From Mycolicibacterium llatzerense (GTDB lineage: Bacteria > Actinomycetota > Actinomycetes > Mycobacteriales > Mycobacteriaceae), in contig NZ_JXST01000038.1 in assembly GCF_000878195.1 (NCBI RefSeq), positions 1 through 64,000 on the forward strand: a stretch of DNA of 64,000 bases. The letters are read 5' to 3'. Both the position numbers and the translations under genes were made by a program. How positions within the stretch are numbered: the first letter of the stretch is position 1; every line of letters begins with the position of its first letter. Positions 1-7,448 of this stretch are shown piece by piece. A model generated the notes under the pieces. That model saw only the letters and a program-made list of their open reading frames with translations. It did not search any database and had not been told where the DNA came from.

Positions 1-19
1 GCCCACCCGAAGGAATGCC

Positions 20-706
20 GTGAACGTCTCGGCGAAACCGCTACCCGGCCTGCGCCGGCGCGAACAGCTGTCCGACGAGGTGGCGGCCCATCTCCGAACG
101 GCCATCATGTCGGGCACCCTGCGGCCGGGCACCTTCGTCCGACTGGACGAGACCGCCGCCGCACTCGGCGTGAGCATCACGCCGGTCCGCGAGGCACTGC
201 GCACCCTGCGCGGTGAGGGCATGGTCCAGCTCGAGCCCAACCGTGGCCACGTGGTGTCCGCGTTCACCCGTGACGACATCGCCGACATCTTCTGGTTGCA
301 GGCCACCATCGCCACCGAGATCGCCGCGAACGCGGCCCGGCGGATCACCGAACCAGGCATCGCCGAACTCGACCGGCTCACCGACGAACTGGCCGCTGCC
401 GTCGCGGCGGGCGACATCGACGCGATCGCCCAGGCGGAGTTCCTGTTCCACAAGGAGTTCAACCGCGCCGCCGGCCGGACCAAGCTGGCGTGGTTCCTGC
501 TGCACGCGGCCCGGTACCTGCCGGTCCGTATCTACGCCACCGATCCGCAGTGGGGTGCCGCGACAGTTGCCAATCACCGCGAATTGGTTGCGGCCTTGCG
601 GGACAAGAACATCGACGAGGTGGTGCGGCAGACCCGCCGCCAGTTCGACGACGCCGCCGAGCGGTTGACCGGACGTCTGGACGAGCTCGGGTTGTGGCCG
701 GGCTAG
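20..706 (+). CDS. mce1R: GntR/FadR-family transcriptional regulator, Mce1R-like
   Basis: A 228-residue DNA-binding repressor of the FadR subgroup. Residues about 15-80 form the winged helix-turn-helix (the SITPVREALRTL segment is typical) and residues about 90-215 form the all-helical FCD effector domain. The start is a GTG at 20, preceded by a GAAGGA-type ribosome site at about 10-14. Its neighbours (Rv0164-, Rv0163- and AdhE1-like genes) are the same as those of Mtb Rv0165c, the regulator of the mce1 lipid-import operon, so orthology to Mce1R is inferred from synteny. The mce1 operon itself would lie left of the window. The stop codon overlaps that of the convergent next gene. Confidence 0.75.
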   Translation: MNVSAKPLPGLRRREQLSDEVAAHLRTAIMSGTLRPGTFVRLDETAAALGVSITPVREALRTLRGEGMVQLEPNRGHVVSAFTRDDIADIFWLQATIATEIAANAARRITEPGIAELDRLTDELAAAVAAGDIDAIAQAEFLFHKEFNRAAGRTKLAWFLLHAARYLPVRIYATDPQWGAATVANHRELVAALRDKNIDEVVRQTRRQFDDAAERLTGRLDELGLWPG

Positions 707-1146
707 TTGGCGGCGAGCTGCTCGGCGCGCGTCTTCAGGTTGCCGGCCAGGTGGTCCAGTGCGTCGCCCACGACCTTCTTGATCATCATCGCCGGGATAC
801 CCGGCATGTCGACCTCGACGTCCATGTCGACGGTCAGCAGGGCGCTCGCCCCGAGGTCGACCACGGAGAACAGCTGCTCCTGCTTGGAGAACAGGTTGCC
901 CTGCTGCATGACGGTCTGAATCTGGCCGTCACCCGGGTAGTAGACGGCCTGGATGTAGGAGCCGTCCATCCCCTGAATCTTGGTGTCCAGACGGAGCTGG
1001 CTGGGCCGGCCGTCGTCGTAGCGGTGCAGGATCCAGCAGCCGGTGACCTCTTCGTTCCACTGCGGGTAGGCCTCGAAGTCGGCGACGATCCCCAGGATCT
1101 GCGCTGCGGGTGCGGAGACCTCGACGGTCTTGCTCACGATCGGCAT
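703..1146 (-). CDS. SRPBCC (START-like) family protein, Rv0164/TB18.5-like
   Basis: About 147 residues with the START/polyketide-cyclase fold typical of small hydrophobic-ligand binders. The N-terminus (VSKTVEVSAPAAQI), the YPQWNEEV motif near residue 32 and the C-terminal RAEQLAA resemble Mtb Rv0164 (TB18.5) as recalled. I chose the ATG at 1146; an ATG at 1158 adds four residues, but a TATGCT -10-like hexamer overlaps that upstream codon, so a leaderless start at 1146 is plausible. It is convergent with the GntR gene, with overlapping stop codons, and downstream of the thioesterase as in Mtb. The ligand is unknown. Confidence 0.8.
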   Translation of the reverse strand: MPIVSKTVEVSAPAAQILGIVADFEAYPQWNEEVTGCWILHRYDDGRPSQLRLDTKIQGMDGSYIQAVYYPGDGQIQTVMQQGNLFSKQEQLFSVVDLGASALLTVDMDVEVDMPGIPAMMIKKVVGDALDHLAGNLKTRAEQLAAN

Positions 1147-1196
1147 GGGCCAGAGCATATCGAGGCCACTGTTCCGTTGCTCCCGCGCGTGTAGCC

Positions 1197-1261
1197 GTTG
1201 ACCCTGAACTGCGGGCGCAAGTCCCTCGGGCGCACTTCTGCGCCCTCAGTACAGAGTCAAC
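1197..1261. terminator. Imperfect inverted repeat at the 3' end of the thioesterase gene
   Basis: Two 22-base arms (1197-1218 and 1240-1261) pair with three mismatches across a 21-base loop. The right arm overlaps the thioesterase stop codon. There is no clear T-tract, which is common for mycobacterial hairpin terminators. It would serve minus-strand transcription. Confidence 0.5.
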
Positions 1262-1688
1262 TGACGACGGCGGTCTCCAGCAGCTCCCGGATGGGCGCCG
1301 GAATGGGAACCGGACGACGGGTGTCGCGGTCGACGTAGACGTGAACCCAGCTGCCGACCGCGGCAGGTGTGCCGTCGCCGTCCGCCCACAACCCGGTTCG
1401 GTAGGTGACGCTGCTGTTGCCCAGCCGGCTCACCGCGAGCCCGACCACCAGCTGCGACGGGAACTTCAGCTCGGCGAAGTAGCGGCAGCTCGATTCGGCG
1501 ACCACCCCGAGCCACGGTGCGGCCACCGGGTCGACGTCGCGCGTGGTGTTGATCCACGCGTTGATCGCGGTGTCGAACAGCTCGTAGTAGACCGCGTTGT
1601 TGAGGTGGCCGAACATGTCGTTGTCGGTCCACCGGGTCTGCACGGGCCAGTGCACCGGAAAGTCTGCGGTGGTCAGTGCCTGCTCCAT
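1257..1688 (-). CDS. Acyl-CoA thioesterase, 4HBT/YbgC hotdog family (Rv0163-like)
   Basis: A 143-residue single hotdog-fold protein. The TRWTDNDMFGHLNNAVYY segment near residues 19-36 contains the family's catalytic Asp-x-x-x-H-x-N pattern. It would hydrolyse acyl-CoA or related thioesters in the cytoplasm; the chain length cannot be read from sequence. It begins 26 bases from the divergent alcohol dehydrogenase, so the two share a very short promoter region. The order thioesterase, Rv0164-like gene matches Mtb Rv0163-Rv0164. Start is ATG at 1688. Confidence 0.82.
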   Translation of the reverse strand: MEQALTTADFPVHWPVQTRWTDNDMFGHLNNAVYYELFDTAINAWINTTRDVDPVAAPWLGVVAESSCRYFAELKFPSQLVVGLAVSRLGNSSVTYRTGLWADGDGTPAAVGSWVHVYVDRDTRRPVPIPAPIRELLETAVVS

Positions 1689-1714
1689 GGCGGCCAGTCT
1701 GTCAGGCTGGGGCC

Positions 1715-2803
1715 ATGAAGATTCGCGGTGCCGTACTCGAGGAGATCGGGCGGCCCCGCCCGTACGCCGATTCGCGGCCGCTCACCGTCAGTGAACTGGA
1801 TCTGGCCGCGCCGGGCGACGGCGAGGTGCTGGTCCGCATCGAGGCCGCCGGGCTGTGTCATTCCGATCTGTCGGTGGTGGACGGCAACCGGGTCCGACCG
1901 GTTCCCATGCTGCTCGGCCACGAGGCTGCCGGCATCGTCGAACAGGTCGGCGGCACTTCTGATTTGGCCGTCGGCCAACGGGTGGTCATGACGTTCCTGC
2001 CGCGCTGCGGGGCGTGCCGGTCCTGCGCGACGAACGGCCTGGCACCCTGCATCCCGGGTAGCGCCGCCAACGGCGCGGGCACGCTGCTCGGCGGCGCGAC
2101 GCGGTTATCCCGAAGCGGCACAACGGTTCTGCACCACCTCGGAGTGTCCGCCTTCGCGACGTACGCGGTGGTGGACCGCCGATCGGTGGTACCGGTAGAC
2201 GCTGACGTCCCTCCGGTCGTCGCATCGCTGCTCGGCTGCGCGGTGCTGACGGGCGGCGGCGCGGTGCTCAACGCCGGACAACCGAAACCGGGTCAGACGG
2301 TGGCCATCGTGGGCATGGGCGGGGTCGGGATGGCCGCGATGCTCACCGCGCTGGCGCACGACGACGTCCGGGTCGTCGCGGTGGACAGGTTGCCCGACAA
2401 GCTCGATCAGGCCCGCGCACTCGGCGCGCACGACGCCGTCACCGACCCCGGCGACCTCAAGGCCGACGTGGTGATCGAGGCCGCCGGCCATCCCGCGGCG
2501 CTCGAAACCGCGATCGGCATGACCGCGCCCGGCGGCAAGACCATCACCGTCGGGCTGCCACACCCCGATGCGCGAATCACGGTGTCACCGCTGGCATTGG
2601 TCGCGGACGGCCGCTCGCTGATCGGCAGCTACCTCGGGTCGGCCGTGCCGGCGCGGGACATCCCGCGCTTCGTCGACCTGTGGCGGTCCGGACGGCTGCC
2701 GGTCGAGAAGCTGGTGTCCGACACCATCACCCTCGACGACATCAACACCGGCATGGACGCCCTCGCCTCGGGCCACGCGGTGCGGCAGATCGTTGAGTTC
2801 TAG
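1715..2803 (+). CDS. adhE1: Zinc-dependent alcohol dehydrogenase, AdhE1-like (MDR superfamily)
   Basis: A 362-residue medium-chain dehydrogenase that oxidises alcohols with NAD(P). Catalytic zinc ligands are visible: Cys in GLCHSDL, the LGHEAAG histidine, and Cys in LLGCAVLTGGGAV. The structural zinc lobe is CGACRSCATNGLAPC. The nucleotide site is GMGGVGMAA, with an acidic VAVDR strand end suggesting NAD. The ATG at 1715 gives the MKIRGAVLEE start usual for the family; an upstream in-frame ATG at 1676 would overlap the thioesterase gene. Gene order identifies it with Mtb Rv0162c (adhE1). Substrate unknown. Confidence 0.82.
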   Translation: MKIRGAVLEEIGRPRPYADSRPLTVSELDLAAPGDGEVLVRIEAAGLCHSDLSVVDGNRVRPVPMLLGHEAAGIVEQVGGTSDLAVGQRVVMTFLPRCGACRSCATNGLAPCIPGSAANGAGTLLGGATRLSRSGTTVLHHLGVSAFATYAVVDRRSVVPVDADVPPVVASLLGCAVLTGGGAVLNAGQPKPGQTVAIVGMGGVGMAAMLTALAHDDVRVVAVDRLPDKLDQARALGAHDAVTDPGDLKADVVIEAAGHPAALETAIGMTAPGGKTITVGLPHPDARITVSPLALVADGRSLIGSYLGSAVPARDIPRFVDLWRSGRLPVEKLVSDTITLDDINTGMDALASGHAVRQIVEF

Positions 2804-2807
2804 TCGC

Positions 2808-2864
2808 CGAACGTGAAGTAGATCGCGTGATTTCGCCGAATCTTCGCAATCTAGTTCACGTTCG
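2808..2864. terminator. Hairpin between two convergent genes
   Basis: Arms 2808-2827 and 2845-2864 (20 bases, 18 complementary) flank a 17-base loop. It fills the whole gap between the alcohol dehydrogenase stop (2803) and the acyl-CoA dehydrogenase stop (2869) and probably terminates both transcripts. Confidence 0.65.
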
Positions 2865-2868
2865 AAGG

Positions 2869-4665
2869 CTAGAACCAGCCGTCCCGCATCTCCAGCGTCG
2901 TCCGGTCCAGCGACTCCAGCAGGTCCAATTGCGGTGCGGTCTTGGGCAATTCGAACCGGAAGAAGTACCGGGCGGCCTGCCGCTTACCGTCGTAGAAGTC
3001 GCCGTCCTTGCCCGCGGCTGCCACGAACTGTTCCAGCCACAACCACGCCACCACGATGTGCCCGAACGCTTCCAGGTAGACGTGGCTGTTGGCCATCACC
3101 GCAGGAATGTCGCCCGAGCCGAACATGCCGGTGGTGACGGCGACGAGCCGCTGCCAGGACGCATCCAGCGCGGCCGCCAGTTCGGCGCCATCGCCGCCCA
3201 GTTCGTTCGCCGCCCGGACCGTCTCCGAGATGACCTGTCCCAGCGCTGCCAGGCTGGCTCCGCCGCGCTGAGTCACCTTGCGGCCCAACAGGTCCAGGCT
3301 CTGGATGCCGTTGGTGCCCTCATGGATCGGGTTCAGCCGGTTGTCCCGGTAATGCTGCTCGACGTCATATTCGCGGGTGTAGCCGTACCCGCCGTGCACC
3401 TGGATCGCCAGGTTGTTGGCCTCCAGGCACCACTGCGAGGGCCAGCTCTTGCCGATCGGGGTCAGGATGTCGATCAACAGACCGGCCGCGTCGGCTTCGG
3501 CGTCCGACTCCGCGCTGTGCTGCACGTCCACCAGCCGTGCGCAGTACAGGCCCAGCGCCAGCCCGCCTTCGACATACGCCTTCTGCGCCAACAACATTCG
3601 CCTGACGTCGGGATGCTCGACGATGGGCACCTGCGGCGTCGTCGGGTCCTTGACGTCCAGCGGGCGGCCCTGCGGCCGCTCCCGCGCGTACTGCACCGAC
3701 TTGAGGTAGCCCGTGTAGCCCAGCGCCACCGCACCCATGCCGACGGCCAGCCGGGCCTCGTTCATCATCTGGAACATGTAGACGATGCCGCGGTGCGGCT
3801 CGCCCACCAGGTAACCGACCGCGCCGTTCTCGCCGCCCGGATTGAATTGCGTGTCACCGAAATTCAGCACGGTGTTGGTGACGCCGCGCTGCCCCATCTT
3901 GTGGTTCAGGCCCGCGATGGCGACGTCGTTGCGCTCGCCGATCGACCCGTCGGCGTTCACCAGGTACTTGGGCACGATGAACAGCGAGATGCCCTTGGTG
4001 CCGGGAGGTCCGCCGGGAAGCTTGGCCAGCACCAGGTTGACGATGTTGTCGGTGATCTCGTGCTCGGCGCCCGAAATCCACATCTTGGATCCGAACAGCC
4101 GGTAGGTGCCGTCGTCTTGCGGTTCGGCGCGGGTGGCCACGTCGGCCAGCGACGACCCGGCCTGGGTCTCCGAGAGCGCCATGGTGCCCGAAAAGCGGCC
4201 GGCCAGCATGGGTTTGACGTAGGTCTCGATCTGCTCGGGCGTACCGAACTTGGTCAGCAGATTGGCGTTGGCGATGGTCAGCATCAGGTAGCCCGACGTC
4301 GACACGTTGGCGGCGGCGATCCAGGCGAACGCCGCCTGTGCGACGACCGCCGGCAGTTGCGCCCCGCCGACCGACTCTTCCATCGACATGCCGATCAGGT
4401 CGGCCGCGACGAACGCGTCCCAGGCCTCCTTGACCTCCGGGACCATGGTGACGGTCTGCCCGTCGAAGGTGGGCTCGTTGGCGTCACTCTTCTTGTTGTG
4501 CGGCGCGAAGTAGCGTTCGGCCAGCTGCTCGCTGAGGTCCAGGACCCCGTCGAAGGTCTCGCGCGAATGGTCGGCGAATCGTTTGCGACCGGTCAGCTCG
4601 TCGACCTTGAGCCACTCGTACAGCAGGAAGTCGAGGTCCCGTCGGGACAGCAGCAGAGATTTCAT
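2869..4665 (-). CDS. Acyl-CoA dehydrogenase, long form with C-terminal extension (DmdC-like)
   Basis: A 598-residue flavoprotein, about 200 residues longer than the usual 380-400. The N-terminal, middle and C-terminal acyl-CoA dehydrogenase domains cover roughly residues 40-460; the FAD/substrate segment is MALSETQAGSSLADV and the flavin-binding region near the C-terminal helical domain is QVHGGYGYTREY. The last 130 residues resemble the extra domain of DmdC-type (3-methylmercaptopropionyl-CoA) and some FadE enzymes. It oxidises an acyl-CoA at the alpha-beta bond and passes electrons to ETF. The divergent-side neighbour is a TetR regulator 35 bases upstream on the same strand, so they probably share a transcript. 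Exact substrate not readable. Confidence 0.8.
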   Translation of the reverse strand: MKSLLLSRRDLDFLLYEWLKVDELTGRKRFADHSRETFDGVLDLSEQLAERYFAPHNKKSDANEPTFDGQTVTMVPEVKEAWDAFVAADLIGMSMEESVGGAQLPAVVAQAAFAWIAAANVSTSGYLMLTIANANLLTKFGTPEQIETYVKPMLAGRFSGTMALSETQAGSSLADVATRAEPQDDGTYRLFGSKMWISGAEHEITDNIVNLVLAKLPGGPPGTKGISLFIVPKYLVNADGSIGERNDVAIAGLNHKMGQRGVTNTVLNFGDTQFNPGGENGAVGYLVGEPHRGIVYMFQMMNEARLAVGMGAVALGYTGYLKSVQYARERPQGRPLDVKDPTTPQVPIVEHPDVRRMLLAQKAYVEGGLALGLYCARLVDVQHSAESDAEADAAGLLIDILTPIGKSWPSQWCLEANNLAIQVHGGYGYTREYDVEQHYRDNRLNPIHEGTNGIQSLDLLGRKVTQRGGASLAALGQVISETVRAANELGGDGAELAAALDASWQRLVAVTTGMFGSGDIPAVMANSHVYLEAFGHIVVAWLWLEQFVAAAGKDGDFYDGKRQAARYFFRFELPKTAPQLDLLESLDRTTLEMRDGWF

Positions 4666-4700
4666 CGGACCTCAGTCACCTCTCGATTGCGCGGTCAGTC

Positions 4701-5369
4701 CTATGCTCCGCCACCGAGGGGGTCCTCGGCGCGGATCTTCTCGTCGCGGATCAGGCCACGCAGCAGTGCGGTGCTGAACTCGACGGCGATTTCGGAGGCC
4801 GAGCGCCGGCCGTGGGGCCGCAGCCACCGGTAGGCGCCGAGCGTCATCCCGATGTAGCCGAGCGCCAGCACATGCGAGTCGCAGTCGCTGAATTCACCAC
4901 TGGCGATACCGCGGTCGATGACGTCGCGGACGTGTTCATAGACCGTGGTCTCGGCCTGGCGGATGTAGGCGACCTGTTCCTCGGTGAACCATTCGGTGAT
5001 GTACGGCCCCTCCTGGAAGTACACCGCCGCGCGTTCCAGGTCAGTGGCGATGCCGGTGAGCAGCCGCCGGGTGAAGTTGAAGATGGTCTCCCGCGCCGAG
5101 GCCGTCGGGTCGTCGTGCAGGGCGTCGACGGTGAAGTCGGCGGTCGCCTTGTAGATGTCCCAGAGGATCAACGACTTGCTGGCGTAGTAGTGGTAGACCG
5201 TCGCCTTGTTCAGCCCGACCGCGTCGGCCACGTCGTCCATGCGTGTCCCGTGGTAGCCGCGGGCCGCGAATAGCTTGGCGGCCACCGCCAGCAACTCCTC
5301 GCGCCGCGACGAGCCGTTTGAGGCGGCCGATCCCGTCGCAGAACCCTTTGCCGACGACTCTGTGGACAT
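4701..5369 (-). CDS. TetR/AcrR-family transcriptional regulator (Rv0158-like by position)
   Basis: A 222-residue repressor. The helix-turn-helix lies at about residues 35-75 (TRMDDVADAVGLNKATVYHYYASK), followed by an all-helical ligand domain. It starts with ATG at 5369 and has a Ser/Ala/Gly-rich disordered N-terminus of about 22 residues. It lies just upstream of the long acyl-CoA dehydrogenase on the same strand and faces pntAB, as the TetR gene Rv0158 does near pnt in Mtb. A fatty acyl-CoA ligand would fit the neighbour, but this is inference. An imperfect palindrome with CCAA/TTGG ends at 5410-5425 is a possible operator. Confidence 0.8.
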   Translation of the reverse strand: MSTESSAKGSATGSAASNGSSRREELLAVAAKLFAARGYHGTRMDDVADAVGLNKATVYHYYASKSLILWDIYKATADFTVDALHDDPTASARETIFNFTRRLLTGIATDLERAAVYFQEGPYITEWFTEEQVAYIRQAETTVYEHVRDVIDRGIASGEFSDCDSHVLALGYIGMTLGAYRWLRPHGRRSASEIAVEFSTALLRGLIRDEKIRAEDPLGGGA

Positions 5370-5524
5370 ATCAGCTCAACTCTATGCAGCCGGGCGCGCG
5401 GCCCGGGACCCAATCAACTGGTTGGCCAGTCTATGCCGTGGCATCTCGACAGCCGATCTGCCACTCGCAGGCGGGCCCCAGCAGCTAAACTCCGCAGTAA
5501 CAAGCATGTCGGCTGGAGGTACTG

Positions 5525-5635
5525 ATGGATCCGAGTCCGGATTACGACGCGAGCGACGAGGTCGAGTACTTCTTCAACTGGGTCCCGTGGGGCATTCGCG
5601 GCGTATACCCGCCCCCGGCGTACCCCCCGGTGTAG
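5525..5635 (+). CDS. Candidate small protein of 36 residues
   Basis: An open reading frame of 36 codons with ATG at 5525, preceded by a strong GGAGG ribosome site (5515-5519) at ideal spacing. The product begins MDPSPDYDASDEVEYFF, continues with NWVPWGIRGVY and ends in a proline/tyrosine-rich tail (PPPAYPPV); it is acidic at the N-terminus and aromatic in the middle. There is no transmembrane segment or recognisable domain. It sits alone between the divergent TetR and pntA genes. I do not recognise it; the ribosome site is the main reason to believe it. Confidence 0.4.
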   Translation: MDPSPDYDASDEVEYFFNWVPWGIRGVYPPPAYPPV

Positions 5636-5767
5636 ACGTACAACCAGTTTCACCCAACCGGCCGGTGTCAGACGCACGTCGTCCCACCGGCCGAATTTTG
5701 CGTACCCGAACCCCCGTCGGTGACGTAGCCATATCCAGGCAATGCCGGCAGTGAGCTTTTGGTGGAC

Positions 5768-5802
5768 TTATGAGCGACTGCTAATTTATAAGCGATTGCT
5801 AA
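5768..5802. promoter_or_regulatory. 17-base tandem direct repeat upstream of pntA
   Basis: Two 17-base copies (5768-5784 and 5786-5802), differing at two positions and repeating with an 18-base period, lie 85 bases before the pntA start. They are A/T-rich in a GC-rich setting. Direct repeats at this spacing suit a regulator bound in tandem to one face of the DNA, or an overlapping promoter (TTATAA is inside the second copy). The remaining bases 5636-5767 and 5803-5886 show no other gene. Confidence 0.45.
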
Positions 5803-5886
5803 CTCGTACAGGGGGGTAAGAGCACCATCCAGACGTGGATGGGGGAGACTCTTGCAAGCAAACCAACACAGATCGGATCGAATTCG

Positions 5887-7413
5887 ATGATCATCGGGAT
5901 TCCCCGCGAGTCTCTGGCTGGTGAGACGCGGGTTGCCGCCACTCCTGCAACTGTCGGCCAGCTGATCAAGCTCGGCTATTCGGTAGTGGTCGAGTCCGGC
6001 GCTGGCAACTTGTCCAGTTTCGCCGACGCCGCCTATGTAGAGGCCGGGGCCGACATCGGCTCCCCCTGGGCCGCCGACATCGTGCTGAAGGTCAACGCCC
6101 CCGACGACGGCGAGATCGCCGCGGTCAAGGACGGCGCCACCCTCGTGTCGCTGATCTCCCCCGGTTTGAAGCCGGAACTGGTCGAGAAACTGGCAACGCG
6201 CCCGATCACCGTCCTGGCCATGGACGCGGTGCCGCGCATCTCGCGCGCCCAGTCCCTCGACGTGCTGTCGTCGATGGCCAACATCGCCGGCTACCGCGCC
6301 GTCGTCGAAGCCGCCCACGCATTCGGCCGGTTCTTCACCGGCCAGGTCACCGCCGCCGGCAAGGTCCCGCCGGCCAAGGTCCTGGTCGTCGGCGCCGGTG
6401 TCGCCGGCCTGGCCGCGATCGGTGCCGCCGGTTCGCTCGGTGCGGTCGTGCGCGCCACCGACCCCCGTCCCGAGGTGGCCGACCAGGTCGCCTCCCTCGG
6501 CGGTGAATACGTCTCGGTCGACCCCAACGCCGGCGAAGTCTCCGCCACCGGCTACGCCAAAGAAATGGGCGACGACTACAAAGCCCGCGAAGCCGAGCTC
6601 TACGCACAACTCGCCCAAGATGTCGACATCATCATCACCACCGCGCTGATCCCGGGCCGTCCCGCGCCGCGGATCATCACCGCGGACATGGTGGCCTCGA
6701 TGAAGGCCGGCTCGGTGATCGTCGACATGGCCGCAGCCAACGGCGGCAACGTCGAAGGCACCGTCAAGGACCAGTCCGTCGTCACCGACAACGGCGTGAC
6801 GATCATCGGCTACACCGACCTGGCCGGCCGCCTGCCTGCGCAGGCCTCGCAGCTGTACGGCACCAACCTGGTCAACCTGCTCAAGCTGCTCACCCCGGAG
6901 AAGGACGGCCAGGTCGTCCTGGACTTCGACGACGTGGTGCAGCGCGGCGTGACCGTCGTGCGCGACGGCGAGATCACCTGGCCCCCGCCGCCGGTGCAGG
7001 TCTCCGCCGCCCCCGCCCAAGCCGCGGCCGCTGCCGCGCCGGTGGTGTCCAAGGTCAAGGAGCCGATGTCGACGCAGCGTCGCCTCGGTGTGACGTTCGG
7101 CGCCGCAGCCGTGCTCTTTGCCCTGATCGCCGCGTCGCCGGCCGCCCTGCAGGTCCACCTGACGGTGTTCGCGCTGGCGATCGTGATCGGCTACTACGTG
7201 ATCGGGCACGTGCACCACGCCCTGCACACCCCGCTGATGTCGGTGACCAACGCGATCTCCGGAATCATCGTGGTCGGCGCGCTGCTGCAGATCGGGCATC
7301 ACAACACCCCGATCACCGCCCTGGCCGGCGTCGCGATTCTGCTCGCCAGCATCAACGTCTTCGGTGGCTTCGCGGTGACCCGCCGCATGCTGGCCATGTT
7401 CTCCCGCAGCTAG
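5887..7413 (+). CDS. pntA: NAD(P) transhydrogenase subunit alpha, fused PntA (E. coli type)
   Basis: A 508-residue subunit of the proton-translocating transhydrogenase, which uses the proton gradient to transfer hydride from NADH to NADP+. Residues about 1-370 are the NAD(H)-binding dI domain (VLVVGAGVAGLAAIG; PRISRAQSLDVLSSMANIAGYRAVVEAAH), then an Ala/Pro linker, then about four membrane helices (dII) from residue about 400. Mtb carries this as two genes, pntAa and pntAb; here it is fused and close to E. coli PntA by recall. I chose ATG 5887, giving MIIGIPRES as in E. coli; ATG 5839 would add 16 residues. pntB follows after 35 bases. Confidence 0.93.
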   Translation: MIIGIPRESLAGETRVAATPATVGQLIKLGYSVVVESGAGNLSSFADAAYVEAGADIGSPWAADIVLKVNAPDDGEIAAVKDGATLVSLISPGLKPELVEKLATRPITVLAMDAVPRISRAQSLDVLSSMANIAGYRAVVEAAHAFGRFFTGQVTAAGKVPPAKVLVVGAGVAGLAAIGAAGSLGAVVRATDPRPEVADQVASLGGEYVSVDPNAGEVSATGYAKEMGDDYKAREAELYAQLAQDVDIIITTALIPGRPAPRIITADMVASMKAGSVIVDMAAANGGNVEGTVKDQSVVTDNGVTIIGYTDLAGRLPAQASQLYGTNLVNLLKLLTPEKDGQVVLDFDDVVQRGVTVVRDGEITWPPPPVQVSAAPAQAAAAAAPVVSKVKEPMSTQRRLGVTFGAAAVLFALIAASPAALQVHLTVFALAIVIGYYVIGHVHHALHTPLMSVTNAISGIIVVGALLQIGHHNTPITALAGVAILLASINVFGGFAVTRRMLAMFSRS

Positions 7414-7448
7414 AGCCTGCGAACCTCAGAGACCTTTGGAACGGATTC

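Noticed and set aside
2827..4833. Long plus-strand frame (668 residues) opposite the acyl-CoA dehydrogenase
   Set aside because: Composition is typical of an antisense frame in high-GC DNA (His, Arg, Gln-rich, no domain), while the minus strand encodes a complete enzyme.
5839..5886. Earlier ATG for pntA at 5839
   Set aside because: It adds 16 residues absent from the PntA family start (MIIGIPRE) and has no ribosome site.
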